A stretch of 55,351 bases of DNA from Helicobacter cinaedi CCUG 18818 = ATCC BAA-847 (GCF_000155475.1 NZ_DS990392.1:254809-310159); one strand, 5' to 3'; positions 1-8,688 are shown, counted from the stretch's first letter. Notes: generated from the letters alone by a model not told the origin. Numbers and translations: made by a program.

Positions 1-19
1 TTTATGCTGTAAAATCCAC

Positions 20-892
20 TCATACAGCAATCTTTACAGGATAAGATGAAGTGATATGTTTTGAGAAAGGGTAAAAAGATATTGCTTGGAATCTAAAGAA
101 AGAAAAGCTGGAGTTACAAGGATAGAGATATTTTACTCTATCCCCCCCCCCCGTTAAATTTTTATCTATTTGTAAAGAGAGATTCTTATTGGAATAATGC
201 GTGGTGGATTCTTGCAAACTACTTTGCGAATTGCTTTTGTTGGCTAGGCTTGGGCTTATGCGAGAGATATTTTGTGAAACTTCTAGCGGATTGTTATAAA
301 GCAGAGAGTTTGGGGCAACAGCGGTATTGTGAGCTAAAATCATATTGCTCCCTAAAAAACTTCCTTCGCCGATGTGGCAGTTACCATTGATGACACTTGC
401 GGTGGAGAGATGACAAAAATCTTCTACAACGCAGTCGTGTTCCACAAGGGCTTTGGAGTTAATGATACAAGCTGTGCCGATTTTAGCATTCGCATTCACA
501 AGGGCGTGGTGCATAATGATACTTCCCTCCTTAAGATTCACTCCCTTTGCGATATAGGCAAGTGGGGATATGATAGTGGGGAGATTATAGCCTATGGTTT
601 TAAGATTTTGGTAAATACGCATTCTGTGAGTTGGCGTTTTAATCTGTCCAAGGGCGATAAAGGCGATTTTGACTTGAGTATATAAAGATTCTAGCAATTC
701 ATCTCCGCCAAGTATAGGGTAGCCTAGCACTTCGCTAATGCCATTTTGTAAGGCATTAGAATCTACAATGCCACAAATCTTAAAGCGATTTTCCTTCTCT
801 ATCACATCAATACAAGCCCTAGCGTGTCCGCCACCGCCGATAAGCACAAGCTTTGGCTTAATATGATGAAGTATGTGGAATCTTTTAGCCAT
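20..892 (-). CDS. NeuD/PglD-like sugar O/N-acetyltransferase with phase-variable C-terminal tail
   Basis: Probable acetyl-CoA-dependent acetyltransferase acting on a nucleotide-activated amino sugar. Residues about 13-100 form the PglD-type N-terminal Rossmann domain (LVLIGGGGHA near 15-24). Residues about 105-205 form a left-handed beta-helix of hexapeptide repeats, with an EHD catalytic-type motif near 152. The start overlaps the legC stop (TGATG), so the two are translationally coupled. Family members are usually 200-220 residues; here a low-complexity extension leads into a G11 tract at codons 247-250. As read, the frame continues to 290 residues; G10 or G12 would stop it at 252 or 251. 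The context suggests a LegH/NeuD role in nonulosonate synthesis, but the exact substrate is inferred. Confidence 0.8.
   Translation of the reverse strand: MAKRFHILHHIKPKLVLIGGGGHARACIDVIEKENRFKICGIVDSNALQNGISEVLGYPILGGDELLESLYTQVKIAFIALGQIKTPTHRMRIYQNLKTIGYNLPTIISPLAYIAKGVNLKEGSIIMHHALVNANAKIGTACIINSKALVEHDCVVEDFCHLSTASVINGNCHIGEGSFLGSNMILAHNTAVAPNSLLYNNPLEVSQNISRISPSLANKSNSQSSLQESTTHYSNKNLSLQIDKNLTGGGDRVKYLYPCNSSFSFFRFQAISFYPFSKHITSSYPVKIAV
142..152 (-). repeat. G11 homopolymer tract in the acetyltransferase gene
   Basis: Eleven C on the plus strand (G11 on the coding strand), directly preceded by TTTAAC and followed by ATA on the coding strand. The length fits a slipped-strand contingency tract. 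It lies after the hexapeptide domain, so changes alter only the C-terminal tail of 40 or so residues, or read-through into whatever follows. Confidence 0.9.
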
Positions 893-2103
893 CAGCTAGA
901 CTTTTTAAGGCTATGGATTCTCGCACTGCTTGGGATATTGACAATCCTATCACGCAAGAATCTGGCATTTTTTAGCTCATCGCTTTGGCAGTGGCGATAC
1001 ATATTAAGTTCATTATTAAGCTTCCAAATAGGGCGTGTCATAATGCCTTGAGCGTTGCTCTGCTTTAAAAACTCATCACGCAAAGATTTGGAATCTAGTA
1101 GTAGGGCATTAAGCCAAAAATTAGGCTGTGTGCCTACTCTAGCACCTATAAAGCTACAATGTAATTGCGTAGCAAAAAACGCTTCATATTCTTTAGCAAT
1201 GTCTTGCTTATCGCGTAAAAATGCTGGGAGCTGCTCTATTTGAGCTAGGGCTAGGGCTGCGTTGATATTTGGAAGACGATAATTGAAACCTAGCATATCG
1301 TGTTTATACTCGTAAGGGTGGGGGATTTTAGCCGTGGTGGTAAGGTGCTTAAGCTTTTTTGCTAATGCTTCATCTTGGGTAAGAATCGCCCCACCGCCAC
1401 CGCAGGTTATGGTTTTGTTACCATTGAAGCTAAGGATTCCGCAGATTCCAAAGGTGCCGGTGTGGATTTGTGAATCTTTACTCTTTTGAGAATCTGTGTG
1501 GCATACATAGCTCCCTAAGCTCTCCGCACTATCTTCAATGAGTAAAATCCCCCATTCATCGCATATTGCTTTAATCTCTTGGATTCTTGCAGGGTGTCCA
1601 AAGGTGTGCATTGGCACACAGGCTTTAAGAATCTTGCCACTTTGCTTGTTGTAGGTAACGCCCCCCTTTTTTATTGCATAAGATTCTAAAAAGGCTTTGA
1701 GTGAGAGTGGGGATAGTCCCATTGTGTCTAAATCCACATCAATATATACCGGAGCGGCTCCCGTGTAGGCAATGGCGTTGCTTGTGGCGATAAAGCTTAG
1801 AGGCTGGGTTATCACTTCGCATTCTGCATTGACATTCAGGGCGTGAAGTGTAGCGTGTAGGGCTGAAGTGCCATTTGTGGCGGCTATGGCGTATTTACTA
1901 GAGCAAAACTTGGCAATTTCCTTTTCAAATGAATCTACAAACGCCCCTACACTTGAGACAAAGCCGCTATCAATACATTCTAAAAGATATGCCTTCTCAT
2001 TCCCCATAAATCGTGGCTCGTGTAATGGGATAAAGCCCTGCGGACTATCATAAAGCTCACGGATAAAGCTAAAAATATCATTAAAATCACTCATAGAACC
2101 CAT
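892..2103 (-). CDS. legC: LegC-type PLP-dependent sugar aminotransferase (DegT/DnrJ/EryC1 family)
   Basis: Predicted to aminate the 4-keto-sugar made by LegB, giving a 4-amino-4,6-dideoxy sugar on the legionaminic-acid route. The 403-residue length is normal for the family. LegC-type features are visible: LHEPRFMGNEKAYL near the start, SSVGAFVDSFEKEIA, EVITQPLSFIATSNAIAYTG and DTMGLSPLSL. The PLP aspartate lies in LLIEDSAESLG and the Schiff-base lysine in SFNGNKTITCGGGG. The ATG at 2103 has an AAGGGG ribosome site; a second ATG nine bases downstream is possible. It sits between the radical SAM gene and the acetyltransferase in one minus-strand operon. Confidence 0.87.
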   Translation of the reverse strand: MGSMSDFNDIFSFIRELYDSPQGFIPLHEPRFMGNEKAYLLECIDSGFVSSVGAFVDSFEKEIAKFCSSKYAIAATNGTSALHATLHALNVNAECEVITQPLSFIATSNAIAYTGAAPVYIDVDLDTMGLSPLSLKAFLESYAIKKGGVTYNKQSGKILKACVPMHTFGHPARIQEIKAICDEWGILLIEDSAESLGSYVCHTDSQKSKDSQIHTGTFGICGILSFNGNKTITCGGGGAILTQDEALAKKLKHLTTTAKIPHPYEYKHDMLGFNYRLPNINAALALAQIEQLPAFLRDKQDIAKEYEAFFATQLHCSFIGARVGTQPNFWLNALLLDSKSLRDEFLKQSNAQGIMTRPIWKLNNELNMYRHCQSDELKNARFLRDRIVNIPSSARIHSLKKSS

Positions 2104-2167
2104 AGATTCTAACCCCTTTTTGTGTTGTTATCGTGCAATAATCTGGTATTGTAGCAAAAAAACTATC

Positions 2168-3334
2168 TTAGAGAAAATTATCGCTTGGGATTATAGCAGG
2201 TTTATTGCCTTGGAGCAATGTATCAATCGCTACATTATAGGATATAGCTCGGCAGTTTTCACACGCACCTTTGGCAAATTTCTCGTGTAGCTTGGCAATC
2301 GCTTCATTATGTCTTTTTGCATTCCATAAGTCTAAAAATCTCTGCTCGTTAAGATTGCCTAGGCTATATTCTTTGTTGCCTATAAGGGGTTGGCAGAGAT
2401 ACACTTCGCCATCATAGTTTATAAATACATTGCTCCGCATAGCAATGGCGTTGCATAACACGCTTTTTTGGAGTTTAGGCAGGTATGTGCTGCCATAATG
2501 CCCCACACCATTATTTTTGACATTAATAAGATTTGTCGTGGCGGGGTTTATGTGTGAAAGTCCATTTTCTATCTGCTTTAATACACTTTGCTTTTGCTCT
2601 TCACTCAAATTAATGGAGCGTTTCTCATAATCCACCGCAGGGATAAAGATAATATAATCAAAGCCCTCTTCCATAGCCTTTTTGTAGGTGTTAAAAATCT
2701 CTTGGTAATTAATGCCATTGATGACACATCTTGCCCCAACGATGAGTTTAGAATCTTGATCTTTTAGCTTTTTGGGCAGTGAGAATTGCCCCTCAAAATG
2801 ATTAGCTCCCACGATTGCCTTATACTGCTCCTCTTTTGTGGAATACACTGACACGGCAATGTAGTTAAATTGTCGCAAGAGCTTATAATGCTCAGGCTTA
2901 ATCGCCACAGAATTTGTGATAAGGGCTACTTCCATTTGTGAATCTAGCATCATTTGAGCATAATCGTGCCATTTGCTAAGGGTAGTTGGTTCTCCACCAC
3001 CGGAGATATAGGCGGCTTTTGTGCCAAGGGAGCTTAAGTCTTTGATTGTTTGGGTGATGACTTCGGGGCTTAGGCGGGATTTGTTTTGGCGTCTTTGTCC
3101 GTAGCTACAATGTACGCAGTTGTAATTACAGCTCGCACACCAGTGAAATTCCGCAGCAATGGGTGGTAAAGAGTTTAGTATATCCCCCCCCCCCGTTAAA
3201 ATTCTCTCTCTTATGCTTTCATAATGTGGAATAATTTTATTAGAATCTAGCAAGGTGGCGAGATTCACTTTTGGGCGATTCGTTTCTCCACTATTGACAT
3301 TTTGTGTGGGGTTTGTGTTTTGTGAAGTTGGCAT
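2168..3334 (-). CDS. Radical SAM/SPASM protein of the sugar operon, with an N-terminal G11 switch
   Basis: A 388-residue radical SAM enzyme. The cluster motif CNYNCVHC (CX3CX2C) lies near residues 70-77, with an extra Cys three residues before it. GGGEPT follows as the SAM-binding glycine motif. The C-terminal part is SPASM-like: CNAIAMR, then GEVYLCQPL and CENCRA, which could hold a second Fe-S cluster. The start has a clear AAAGGAG site. A G11 tract at codons 47-50 lies between the start and the catalytic domain, so any change not divisible by three removes the enzyme; as read it is in frame (ON). Its place between legB and legC suggests a modification of the sugar or its carrier, but the reaction is unknown. 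Confidence 0.82.
   Translation of the reverse strand: MPTSQNTNPTQNVNSGETNRPKVNLATLLDSNKIIPHYESIRERILTGGGDILNSLPPIAAEFHWCASCNYNCVHCSYGQRRQNKSRLSPEVITQTIKDLSSLGTKAAYISGGGEPTTLSKWHDYAQMMLDSQMEVALITNSVAIKPEHYKLLRQFNYIAVSVYSTKEEQYKAIVGANHFEGQFSLPKKLKDQDSKLIVGARCVINGINYQEIFNTYKKAMEEGFDYIIFIPAVDYEKRSINLSEEQKQSVLKQIENGLSHINPATTNLINVKNNGVGHYGSTYLPKLQKSVLCNAIAMRSNVFINYDGEVYLCQPLIGNKEYSLGNLNEQRFLDLWNAKRHNEAIAKLHEKFAKGACENCRAISYNVAIDTLLQGNKPAIIPSDNFL
3184..3194 (-). repeat. G11 homopolymer tract in the radical SAM gene
   Basis: Eleven C on the plus strand, coding Thr-Gly-Gly-Gly-Asp in the radical SAM gene upstream of its catalytic domain. The flanks on the coding strand (TTTAAC before, ATA after) are the same as at the 142-152 tract. 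As read the gene is in frame. Confidence 0.9.
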
Positions 3335-3354
3335 TTTTTCTCCTTTGGATTTTT

Positions 3355-4359
3355 TTAGATATTGTAAATATCACTTTTGTATTTAGCAAGATTATTTGGG
3401 TTTGAAAACCACTCAATTGTTTCCTGTAAGCCTTCTTTGAGTGTGTATCGTGGGCTAAAGCCTGTGAGAGATTGAATCTTTGTATTATCACACCACAAAC
3501 GGAAGACTTCGCTCTTTTCGGGGCGGATTCTCTGCTTTTCTGTGATAAATTCCACATCACTTTTCATTAGCTCTTTTATCAGCTCTAGTGTATCGTGGAT
3601 ACTTATTTCAGCATTTGAGCCGATATTGATAACTTCGCCTATGGTATTTTCCGCTAAGGCTAGAGCGATAAATCCCGCACAAGTATCTTTGACATAGTTA
3701 AAATCCCGCGTTGGCGTCGTGTCGCCTAGCTTAATCTGCTTTGCCCCATTGGCAATTTGCGTAATGATAGTTGGGATAACCGCCCTTGCACTCTGCCTTG
3801 GTCCATAGGTATTAAAGGGTCGTGCTATGGTAAGGGGCAGACAAAAGGCGTTATGAAAACTCATTGCAATGGCATCTGCACCGATTTTACTTGCGGAATA
3901 TGGGCTTTGAGGTTGTAATGGGTGCTTTTCATCAATGGGGACATATTGTGCCGTGCCATAGACTTCGCTTGTGCTTGTGTGGATAATGCGTTTCACACCT
4001 GAATCTAGTGCAGCTTGGCAGATATTGAGTGTGCCTTTGATATTAGTATCCACATAGCTATCTGGTGCAACATAAGAATAGGGAATGGCGATGAGTGCGG
4101 CAAGATGAAATACCATATCCACACCTTTACAAATATGCTTACAAAAATGCGGGTCGCGTATATCGCCACTTATCACTTCAATAGAATCCAAACAATCAAT
4201 ATCTTCAAGCCAACCCCACGAGTTAAAGGAATTATATAAGCTTAACGCCTTAATTTTTGCGTTAAAAAATACTGAATCTTGTATTTTGCTTTGCTCATAA
4301 AGGGCCTGTGTAAGATGAGAGCCGATAAAGCCATCTGCTCCTGTGATTAGAATCTGCAT
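3355..4359 (-). CDS. legB: LegB-type NAD-dependent sugar 4,6-dehydratase
   Basis: Extended short-chain dehydrogenase of 334 residues, expected to convert a nucleotide-linked N-acetylglucosamine to the 4-keto-6-deoxy sugar in the first committed legionaminic-acid step. It begins MQILITGADGFIGSH (the GxxGxxG NAD site) and has the LegB signature LYNSFNSWGWLE. The catalytic YSASKIGAD (YxxxK) and the HTSTSEVYG strand follow. I chose the ATG at 4359, which follows AAAAGGAGATTT; the frame is open upstream to 4434, but that part overlaps the M23 gene and lacks homology. It lies 19 bases after the M23 gene and just before the radical SAM gene. Confidence 0.88.
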   Translation of the reverse strand: MQILITGADGFIGSHLTQALYEQSKIQDSVFFNAKIKALSLYNSFNSWGWLEDIDCLDSIEVISGDIRDPHFCKHICKGVDMVFHLAALIAIPYSYVAPDSYVDTNIKGTLNICQAALDSGVKRIIHTSTSEVYGTAQYVPIDEKHPLQPQSPYSASKIGADAIAMSFHNAFCLPLTIARPFNTYGPRQSARAVIPTIITQIANGAKQIKLGDTTPTRDFNYVKDTCAGFIALALAENTIGEVINIGSNAEISIHDTLELIKELMKSDVEFITEKQRIRPEKSEVFRLWCDNTKIQSLTGFSPRYTLKEGLQETIEWFSNPNNLAKYKSDIYNI

Positions 4360-4378
4360 AAATCTCCTTTTATTTTTA

Positions 4379-5242
4379 TTAAAACAACGCATTGACTTGT
4401 TCAATAAAGTCCATTGCATCAACATTTGTGCCATTTACCACAATGCCAAAATGCAAATGCGCCCCACTTACGCGTCCTGTATCGCCACTTTTGGCAATGA
4501 CTTGCCCTTGCTTTACCATATCCCCTTGCTTGACTAGGAATTCATCAAGGTGAAAATACACACTATACACGCTAGAGCCGTGATCAATGTAGATTGATTT
4601 GCCTGAAAGGTAGCGATCCTGCACGAGGGCTACTTTTCCGTCATTTGTAGCAAGGATAGGTGTGCCAATACTGGCGCGTAAATCTGTGCCGCCGTGGTAG
4701 CTATTAACCTTGCCATTAAAGATTCTAGCACTCCCATAAGGGCTAGTGATAGCAGAATCTAGCGGCTTGATAAAAGGCTTATCCCACAAACGCCCTTTTG
4801 TGATGGTGGCATAAGTTTTCACAGCGGCATTTTTTTCTTGTTCTATGCGTTTTGCTACTTCATTAGAATAGCTCACTTTATCGTTGGCGACATTGATTTG
4901 CTCCTTTTTTGGATAGTCTTTTTGGAGAATCTTGATTGTTTGCGGACTAGATTCTGTTTGCTTTGGGCTATGCAAGGTTTTAACGCCCTCGTCATAATAG
5001 CCTATGGGAATAAAGGCTATAAATTCCCCCTTTTTACTAGGGTGAAGCATATAATGCAGGGATTTTTTGCCATTATTGTAGTTAAGTGGGTTTGGCGTAG
5101 AAGTTTGATAAATAAAGATTGTGCCATTATAGGCTGTGGGGACTTTAGGGCTTTGTGTCTTGGCATAGAGATTTGACATTTGAAATGTCATAAGCAAGGC
5201 TAGTAAAGCAGTTCTAAACCGAATCTTGTGAAAAAAAAGCAT
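4379..5242 (-). CDS. M23 family peptidoglycan endopeptidase
   Basis: Exported zinc endopeptidase of 287 residues, probably cutting peptidoglycan cross-links in the periplasm; Helicobacter relatives such as the Csd proteins shape the cell. An N-terminal signal segment (residues 1-27, FRTALLALLMTFQMSNLYA) precedes a variable middle region. The LytM core supplies the zinc ligands: His183 and Asp187 in YHGGTD, and His264 in HLHFG. All expected ligands are present, so it is probably active. It is the first gene of the minus-strand leg operon and is divergent from rplU. Which Csd paralogue it matches cannot be decided here. Confidence 0.82.
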   Translation of the reverse strand: MLFFHKIRFRTALLALLMTFQMSNLYAKTQSPKVPTAYNGTIFIYQTSTPNPLNYNNGKKSLHYMLHPSKKGEFIAFIPIGYYDEGVKTLHSPKQTESSPQTIKILQKDYPKKEQINVANDKVSYSNEVAKRIEQEKNAAVKTYATITKGRLWDKPFIKPLDSAITSPYGSARIFNGKVNSYHGGTDLRASIGTPILATNDGKVALVQDRYLSGKSIYIDHGSSVYSVYFHLDEFLVKQGDMVKQGQVIAKSGDTGRVSGAHLHFGIVVNGTNVDAMDFIEQVNALF

Positions 5243-5316
5243 ATAAATCCTTTGTGTTATAAGAATCTAAAAAGGCGGGATTATAGCAATTCAAAGCTTA
5301 GATTAAAGAATGTTGC

Positions 5317-5324
5317 GATAAAAT
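5317..5324 (+). promoter_or_regulatory. Possible -10 element for rplU-rpmA
   Basis: GATAAAAT lies 56 bases before the rplU start in the divergent gap with the M23 gene. Helicobacter housekeeping promoters often rely on the -10 alone, and I see no convincing -35. The call rests on position and AT-rich form only. Confidence 0.35.
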
Positions 5325-5379
5325 CGCCACCTTTGTTTTCTAAAAGCAAAAATAACACTTCAATTCACAAGGATACGCG

Positions 5380-5694
5380 ATGTATGCAATTTTTAAGAAT
5401 GGAGGCAAACAATACAAGGTTGTTGAAGGGAGCATTGTGCTACTTGATAAGATGAGCCTTGAGCCGAAGTCAAAGGTTGAATTGAACGAAGTTTTAGCCA
5501 TTGTAAGCGATGATAAGGCACAAATTGGTGATCCTTTTGTAAAGGGTGCTAAGATTGAAGCGGAAGTCATTAACGAAGGCAGGGGCAAAAAGGTCGTTAC
5601 ATTCAAAAAACGCAGAAGAAAAGACAGTAAGACAAAAAGAGGTTTTAGACGCGATTTTACTCGTGTGAAGATTCTCAAAATCATAGCAAAATAA
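5380..5694 (+). CDS. rplU: 50S ribosomal protein L21
   Basis: L21 of the large ribosomal subunit, 104 residues, the usual size. The opening [14 protein letters not shown] is diagnostic, and the basic C-terminal part ([16 protein letters not shown]) is the rRNA-binding tail. It heads a two-gene unit with rpmA, 10 bases downstream, the conserved bacterial order. Confidence 0.98.
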   Translation: MYAIFKNGGKQYKVVEGSIVLLDKMSLEPKSKVELNEVLAIVSDDKAQIGDPFVKGAKIEAEVINEGRGKKVVTFKKRRRKDSKTKRGFRRDFTRVKILKIIAK

Positions 5695-5704
5695 AGGAGT
5701 AGAA

Positions 5705-5962
5705 ATGGCACACAAGAAAGGTCAGGGTAGCACCCAAAACAACCGCGATTCAGCTGGACGCCGCTTAGGTGTGAAGAAGTTTGGTTCTCAATTTGTGCGT
5801 GCGGGGAGTATCATTGTCCGCCAAAGAGGCACGAAAGTGCATCCGGGCGATAATGTAGGACTAGGCAAGGATCATACGATTTATGCGTTGATTGATGGGA
5901 TTGTGAAATTCCAGCAAAAAGACAAAAACCGCAAGAAAGTTTCTGTTATCCCCGCTTCTTAA
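5705..5962 (+). CDS. rpmA: 50S ribosomal protein L27
   Basis: L27, 85 residues, located at the peptidyl-transferase centre. It starts [20 protein letters not shown], with no N-terminal extension needing cleavage of the Firmicutes type. An AAAGGAG site sits in the rplU stop region. The gene ends just before a perfect hairpin shared with the convergent glycosyltransferase gene. Confidence 0.98.
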   Translation: MAHKKGQGSTQNNRDSAGRRLGVKKFGSQFVRAGSIIVRQRGTKVHPGDNVGLGKDHTIYALIDGIVKFQQKDKNRKKVSVIPAS

Positions 5963-5969
5963 AACTTTT

Positions 5970-5993
5970 AGATTCTGCATTACGGCAGAATCT
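5970..5993. terminator. Bidirectional hairpin terminator between rpmA and the glycosyltransferase
   Basis: AGATTCTGC and GCAGAATCT form a perfect 9-bp stem with a 6-base loop between the convergent genes, with A/T-rich runs on both sides. The stem overlaps the stop codon of the minus-strand glycosyltransferase. Confidence 0.65.
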
Positions 5994-7388
5994 GGCTATT
6001 TTGAATTTTTCCTATTCTCACCCTCTTCCTTTTCCCATTTATCCATTTTAAAATCTTAAAAATCCTTGGCATAAAATAGGCTATTTTGTTAGCTTTACTT
6101 ACTTTTTGCATATAAGGTTCTAAAGGCTTTAATAGTGGGCGGACATATTTAGGATCAGATTCAAAACTCACAGCACCAAAAGCATATACAGCCCTCACTT
6201 GTAAAAATTCTATAAGTTTATTTTTTAATGCTAATTGAGAATCGTCCAAACTCTCAATATAGGCTAAAAGTCCAAGACAAATATAAGTGCAGGAGTAGGC
6301 AAAGTGATAGTGCTTGATTTTATAACTATTAGCAAATGTGTAGGCTATCTCTGCAAGATAGGGTGGATAGGGCTTGAGCGTGGAATCTTGTTTAAGCGTA
6401 TGATCGCTTGTAGAATCTGCCCTTAAGCGATAGATATATAGGGGATTTGGTAAAATTTTGATAGCTTTTGCCTTAGCAAAAAGGAGCATACCAAAGAGTG
6501 CATCTTCACTTTGGATTTGCGGAGCAAATCGGAGTTTTTCACATAATGATATATGAAAAACTCCCCCACACACACACGAGAAGCCTTCTATATTAGCCCA
6601 TATCTCACTTGCATTTAATGGCTTTTCAATCGCTTTGCTATCAAGTTTAAGCCACTCTAAAATACTTTGTTCATAAGGGCTTGGGCTTATGCCATCTTCA
6701 TAAATATACTTCGTATCGTGCCAAATAATATCGCATTCCCCTATATTCTCTATACATTGCTCTATACAATCAACGCTTAACATATCATCAGAATCTACAA
6801 AATGTATATATTCAACTTGTTTTGGTGGTGTAGGGGAGTGAGAAAAAATAATGCAAGAATAAATGGAATAATCAAGCGGTTTAGATAAAGAATTTAGCTT
6901 ATACCCCCCCCCCCAATAGCTACATAGCTAGAAGCAAAAGAAAAAGTCTCTCCTGTAAGATAGTCTATATGATTGGCACTAAGGGCATTTGGCTTAAGCG
7001 TAGCCTGAAAGGTAAAAGGCATAGATTGATAATCAAAAGTGGTATATGTAGGGTTTATAGAATCTACTGTATCTAATGCTGTGCATTTTGGCTCAAAAAG
7101 TGGCGTTAGAACAAAGCCATTGCTTACATATTCAATCCCCGCATTTCTCGCACTCCCTTGTCCTCCATTGCTTTTGCATATAAGTGTGATTCTATAATCT
7201 TTTTCAAAATATGCTTTTGCTATATCAGTGCTTTTATCTGTGCTTCCATCATCAACGAGTATAATCTCTAGATTCTTATATGTTTGATTGATAAGAGAAT
7301 CTAAGCAATCTTTTAAATACTTCTCCACATTGTAAATTGGCACGATAATGGCGACTTTTGGCTGATATGAATTTGTATCTTTTGACAT
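5980..7388 (-). CDS. Phase-variable GT2 family glycosyltransferase (frame broken by G11 as read)
   Basis: A GT-A fold glycosyltransferase for a surface glycan. The first part (from 7388) has VAIIVPIYNVEKYLKDCLDS, VDDGSTDKST and SNGGQGSARNAG. The metal-binding strand VEYIHFVDSDDM and the C-terminal half are in another frame downstream of the G11 tract. As read, the protein stops after 164 residues, six residues after the tract begins; G9 or G12 would give a single protein of about 468-469 residues. Between the NAG strand and the DSDD strand there is an insertion of roughly 100 residues not seen in ordinary GT2 enzymes, and the tract lies inside it. The acceptor sugar is unknown. The gene sits between rpmA and obgE and is probably transcribed from the 7389-7490 gap. 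Confidence 0.85.
6904..6914 (-). repeat. G11 homopolymer tract in the GT2 gene
   Basis: Eleven C on the plus strand. On the coding strand the tract starts exactly at codon 159 of the first frame. The catalytic second half follows in the frame that needs 9 or 12 G, so the sequenced state is OFF. Confidence 0.92.
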
Positions 7389-7490
7389 TGTAACGCTCCT
7401 TGGTTGGTTGATTGTAGGGAATGTTTGGAATTATAGCGTATTATTTTATTAATGTTTTGATTTTGCAAAAATTAGAGTGTAGGAAAGTGT

Positions 7491-8645
7491 ATGTTTGTAG
7501 ATAGTGTGGATATTTTTATCGCTTCTGGTAAGGGTGGAGCTGGGGCTGTGAGCTTCCGCAGGGAAAAGTTTGTGATTCAAGGTGGTCCTGATGGCGGCGA
7601 TGGCGGCGATGGCGGCGATGTGTATGTGGAGGTGGATAATAATACTGATACGCTTTCAAAATTCCGCGGAGCAAGGCATTATAAGGCTAAGAATGGGCAG
7701 CCCGGTGGGGCTAGGCGGTGCAGTGGCAAGAGAGGGGAGGACATTACTATTAAAGTGCCTTTGGGGACGCAGATTCTAGATTTTGACACAAAAGAGATTA
7801 TTATTGATATGGATAAATGCCCTATGCGTTCGCGTTTGCTGAAAGGTGGCAAGGGTGGGCTAGGGAACTCGCATTTTAAAAACTCCACAAATCAAGCACC
7901 AACTTACGCTCAAAGTGGCTTAAGCGGGGAGGAGCGACATATTGCTTTGGAGTTAAAGCTGATTGCTGATGTGGGGCTTGTGGGCTATCCTAATGTCGGT
8001 AAATCCACACTCATTTCTGTGCTATCAAACGCCAAGCCAGAGATTGCGAATTATGAATTTACCACGCTTGTGCCAAATCTTGGTGTGGTTGATGTGGGGG
8101 ATTATAGCTCGTTTGTGGTGGCGGATATTCCGGGCATTATTGATGGGGCAAGTGAAGGCAGGGGGCTAGGCTTAGAGTTTTTAAAGCATATTGAACGCAC
8201 TAAAATGTTGCTATTTGTGCTTGATGTGAGTAGGGATATGGATATTTCCTTACAATTTGAAAGCTTGTGTAATGAGCTAGGAAAGTTTTCACACACGCTT
8301 CAAACCCGCCCCTTTGGCATTGTGCTAAGTAAAAGTGATACTTTGGGTGGAAGTGATTTAGAATCTAGTTTTAACGCATTTGTGAAAAAGCATTTTCCTG
8401 CGATGCGGGGTTTATCGGGGGAATGTGAGATTGTAGCAGAATCTTTAAGGCAGGAGAGTTTAGATTCTATGTTTGACACGCAGAGCGATATACAAAAGAC
8501 ACAAGATTCTAAAAATTTATGTTTTGTTATGACAATCTCTAGCGTGGCAAATCAGCGGATTGATAGGCTAAAAAGTCTTTTGGCAAAGAGTTTAAGTAAT
8601 TCTCATTCAACTCAAAATAAAACAAAGGAATACAATGAAAAGTAA
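7491..8645 (+). CDS. obgE: Obg-family GTPase ObgE
   Basis: Essential GTPase linked to ribosome assembly and stress control; 384 residues. The glycine-rich Obg domain (about 1-158) contains the [11 protein letters not shown] repeat, encoded by a short GGCGGCGAT array. The G domain has GYPNVGKST (about 164-172), the DIPG G3 motif and LSKSD as G4. The C-terminal tail is short and low in complexity. It is divergent from the glycosyltransferase. Its stop overlaps the start of a tiny G9-tract frame. Confidence 0.97.
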   Translation: MFVDSVDIFIASGKGGAGAVSFRREKFVIQGGPDGGDGGDGGDVYVEVDNNTDTLSKFRGARHYKAKNGQPGGARRCSGKRGEDITIKVPLGTQILDFDTKEIIIDMDKCPMRSRLLKGGKGGLGNSHFKNSTNQAPTYAQSGLSGEERHIALELKLIADVGLVGYPNVGKSTLISVLSNAKPEIANYEFTTLVPNLGVVDVGDYSSFVVADIPGIIDGASEGRGLGLEFLKHIERTKMLLFVLDVSRDMDISLQFESLCNELGKFSHTLQTRPFGIVLSKSDTLGGSDLESSFNAFVKKHFPAMRGLSGECEIVAESLRQESLDSMFDTQSDIQKTQDSKNLCFVMTISSVANQRIDRLKSLLAKSLSNSHSTQNKTKEYNEK

Positions 8646-8688
8646 AATAATATTGCGGGGGGGGGTGCCCTTCAAAGCTAAAAAATAG
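8635..8688 (+). CDS. Short phase-variable reading frame overlapping the obgE stop
   Basis: An ATG at 8635 follows an AAAGGA site and overlaps the obgE stop, the usual form of coupled translation. The frame begins [10 protein letters not shown] and runs into a G9 tract, giving 17 residues as read. G8 or G11 would open it to about 55 residues, ending inside the next gene; G10 would stop at once. No alternative resembles a known protein. It may be the remnant of a switch for the downstream acetyltransferase, or a chance frame. Confidence 0.35.
   Translation: MKSKIILRGGVPFKAKK
8657..8665 (+). repeat. G9 tract between obgE and the CysE-like gene
   Basis: Nine G in the 135-base gap between obgE and the next gene, 115 bases before its start. 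It is long for an AT-rich genome. It could change a short leader frame or the spacing in a promoter region. Confidence 0.8.

Noticed and set aside
374-685. Plus-strand open frame of 103 codons
   Set aside because: It is antisense to the hexapeptide acetyltransferase, with no ribosome site and no recognisable domain.
3291-3560. Minus-strand open frame of 89 codons between legB and the radical SAM gene
   Set aside because: It overlaps the 3' end of legB in another frame and lacks a start signal.
7596-7620. GGCGGCGAT array as a possible contingency repeat
   Set aside because: It encodes the conserved GGDGGDGGD of the Obg fold and the unit is a multiple of three; protein constraint explains it.
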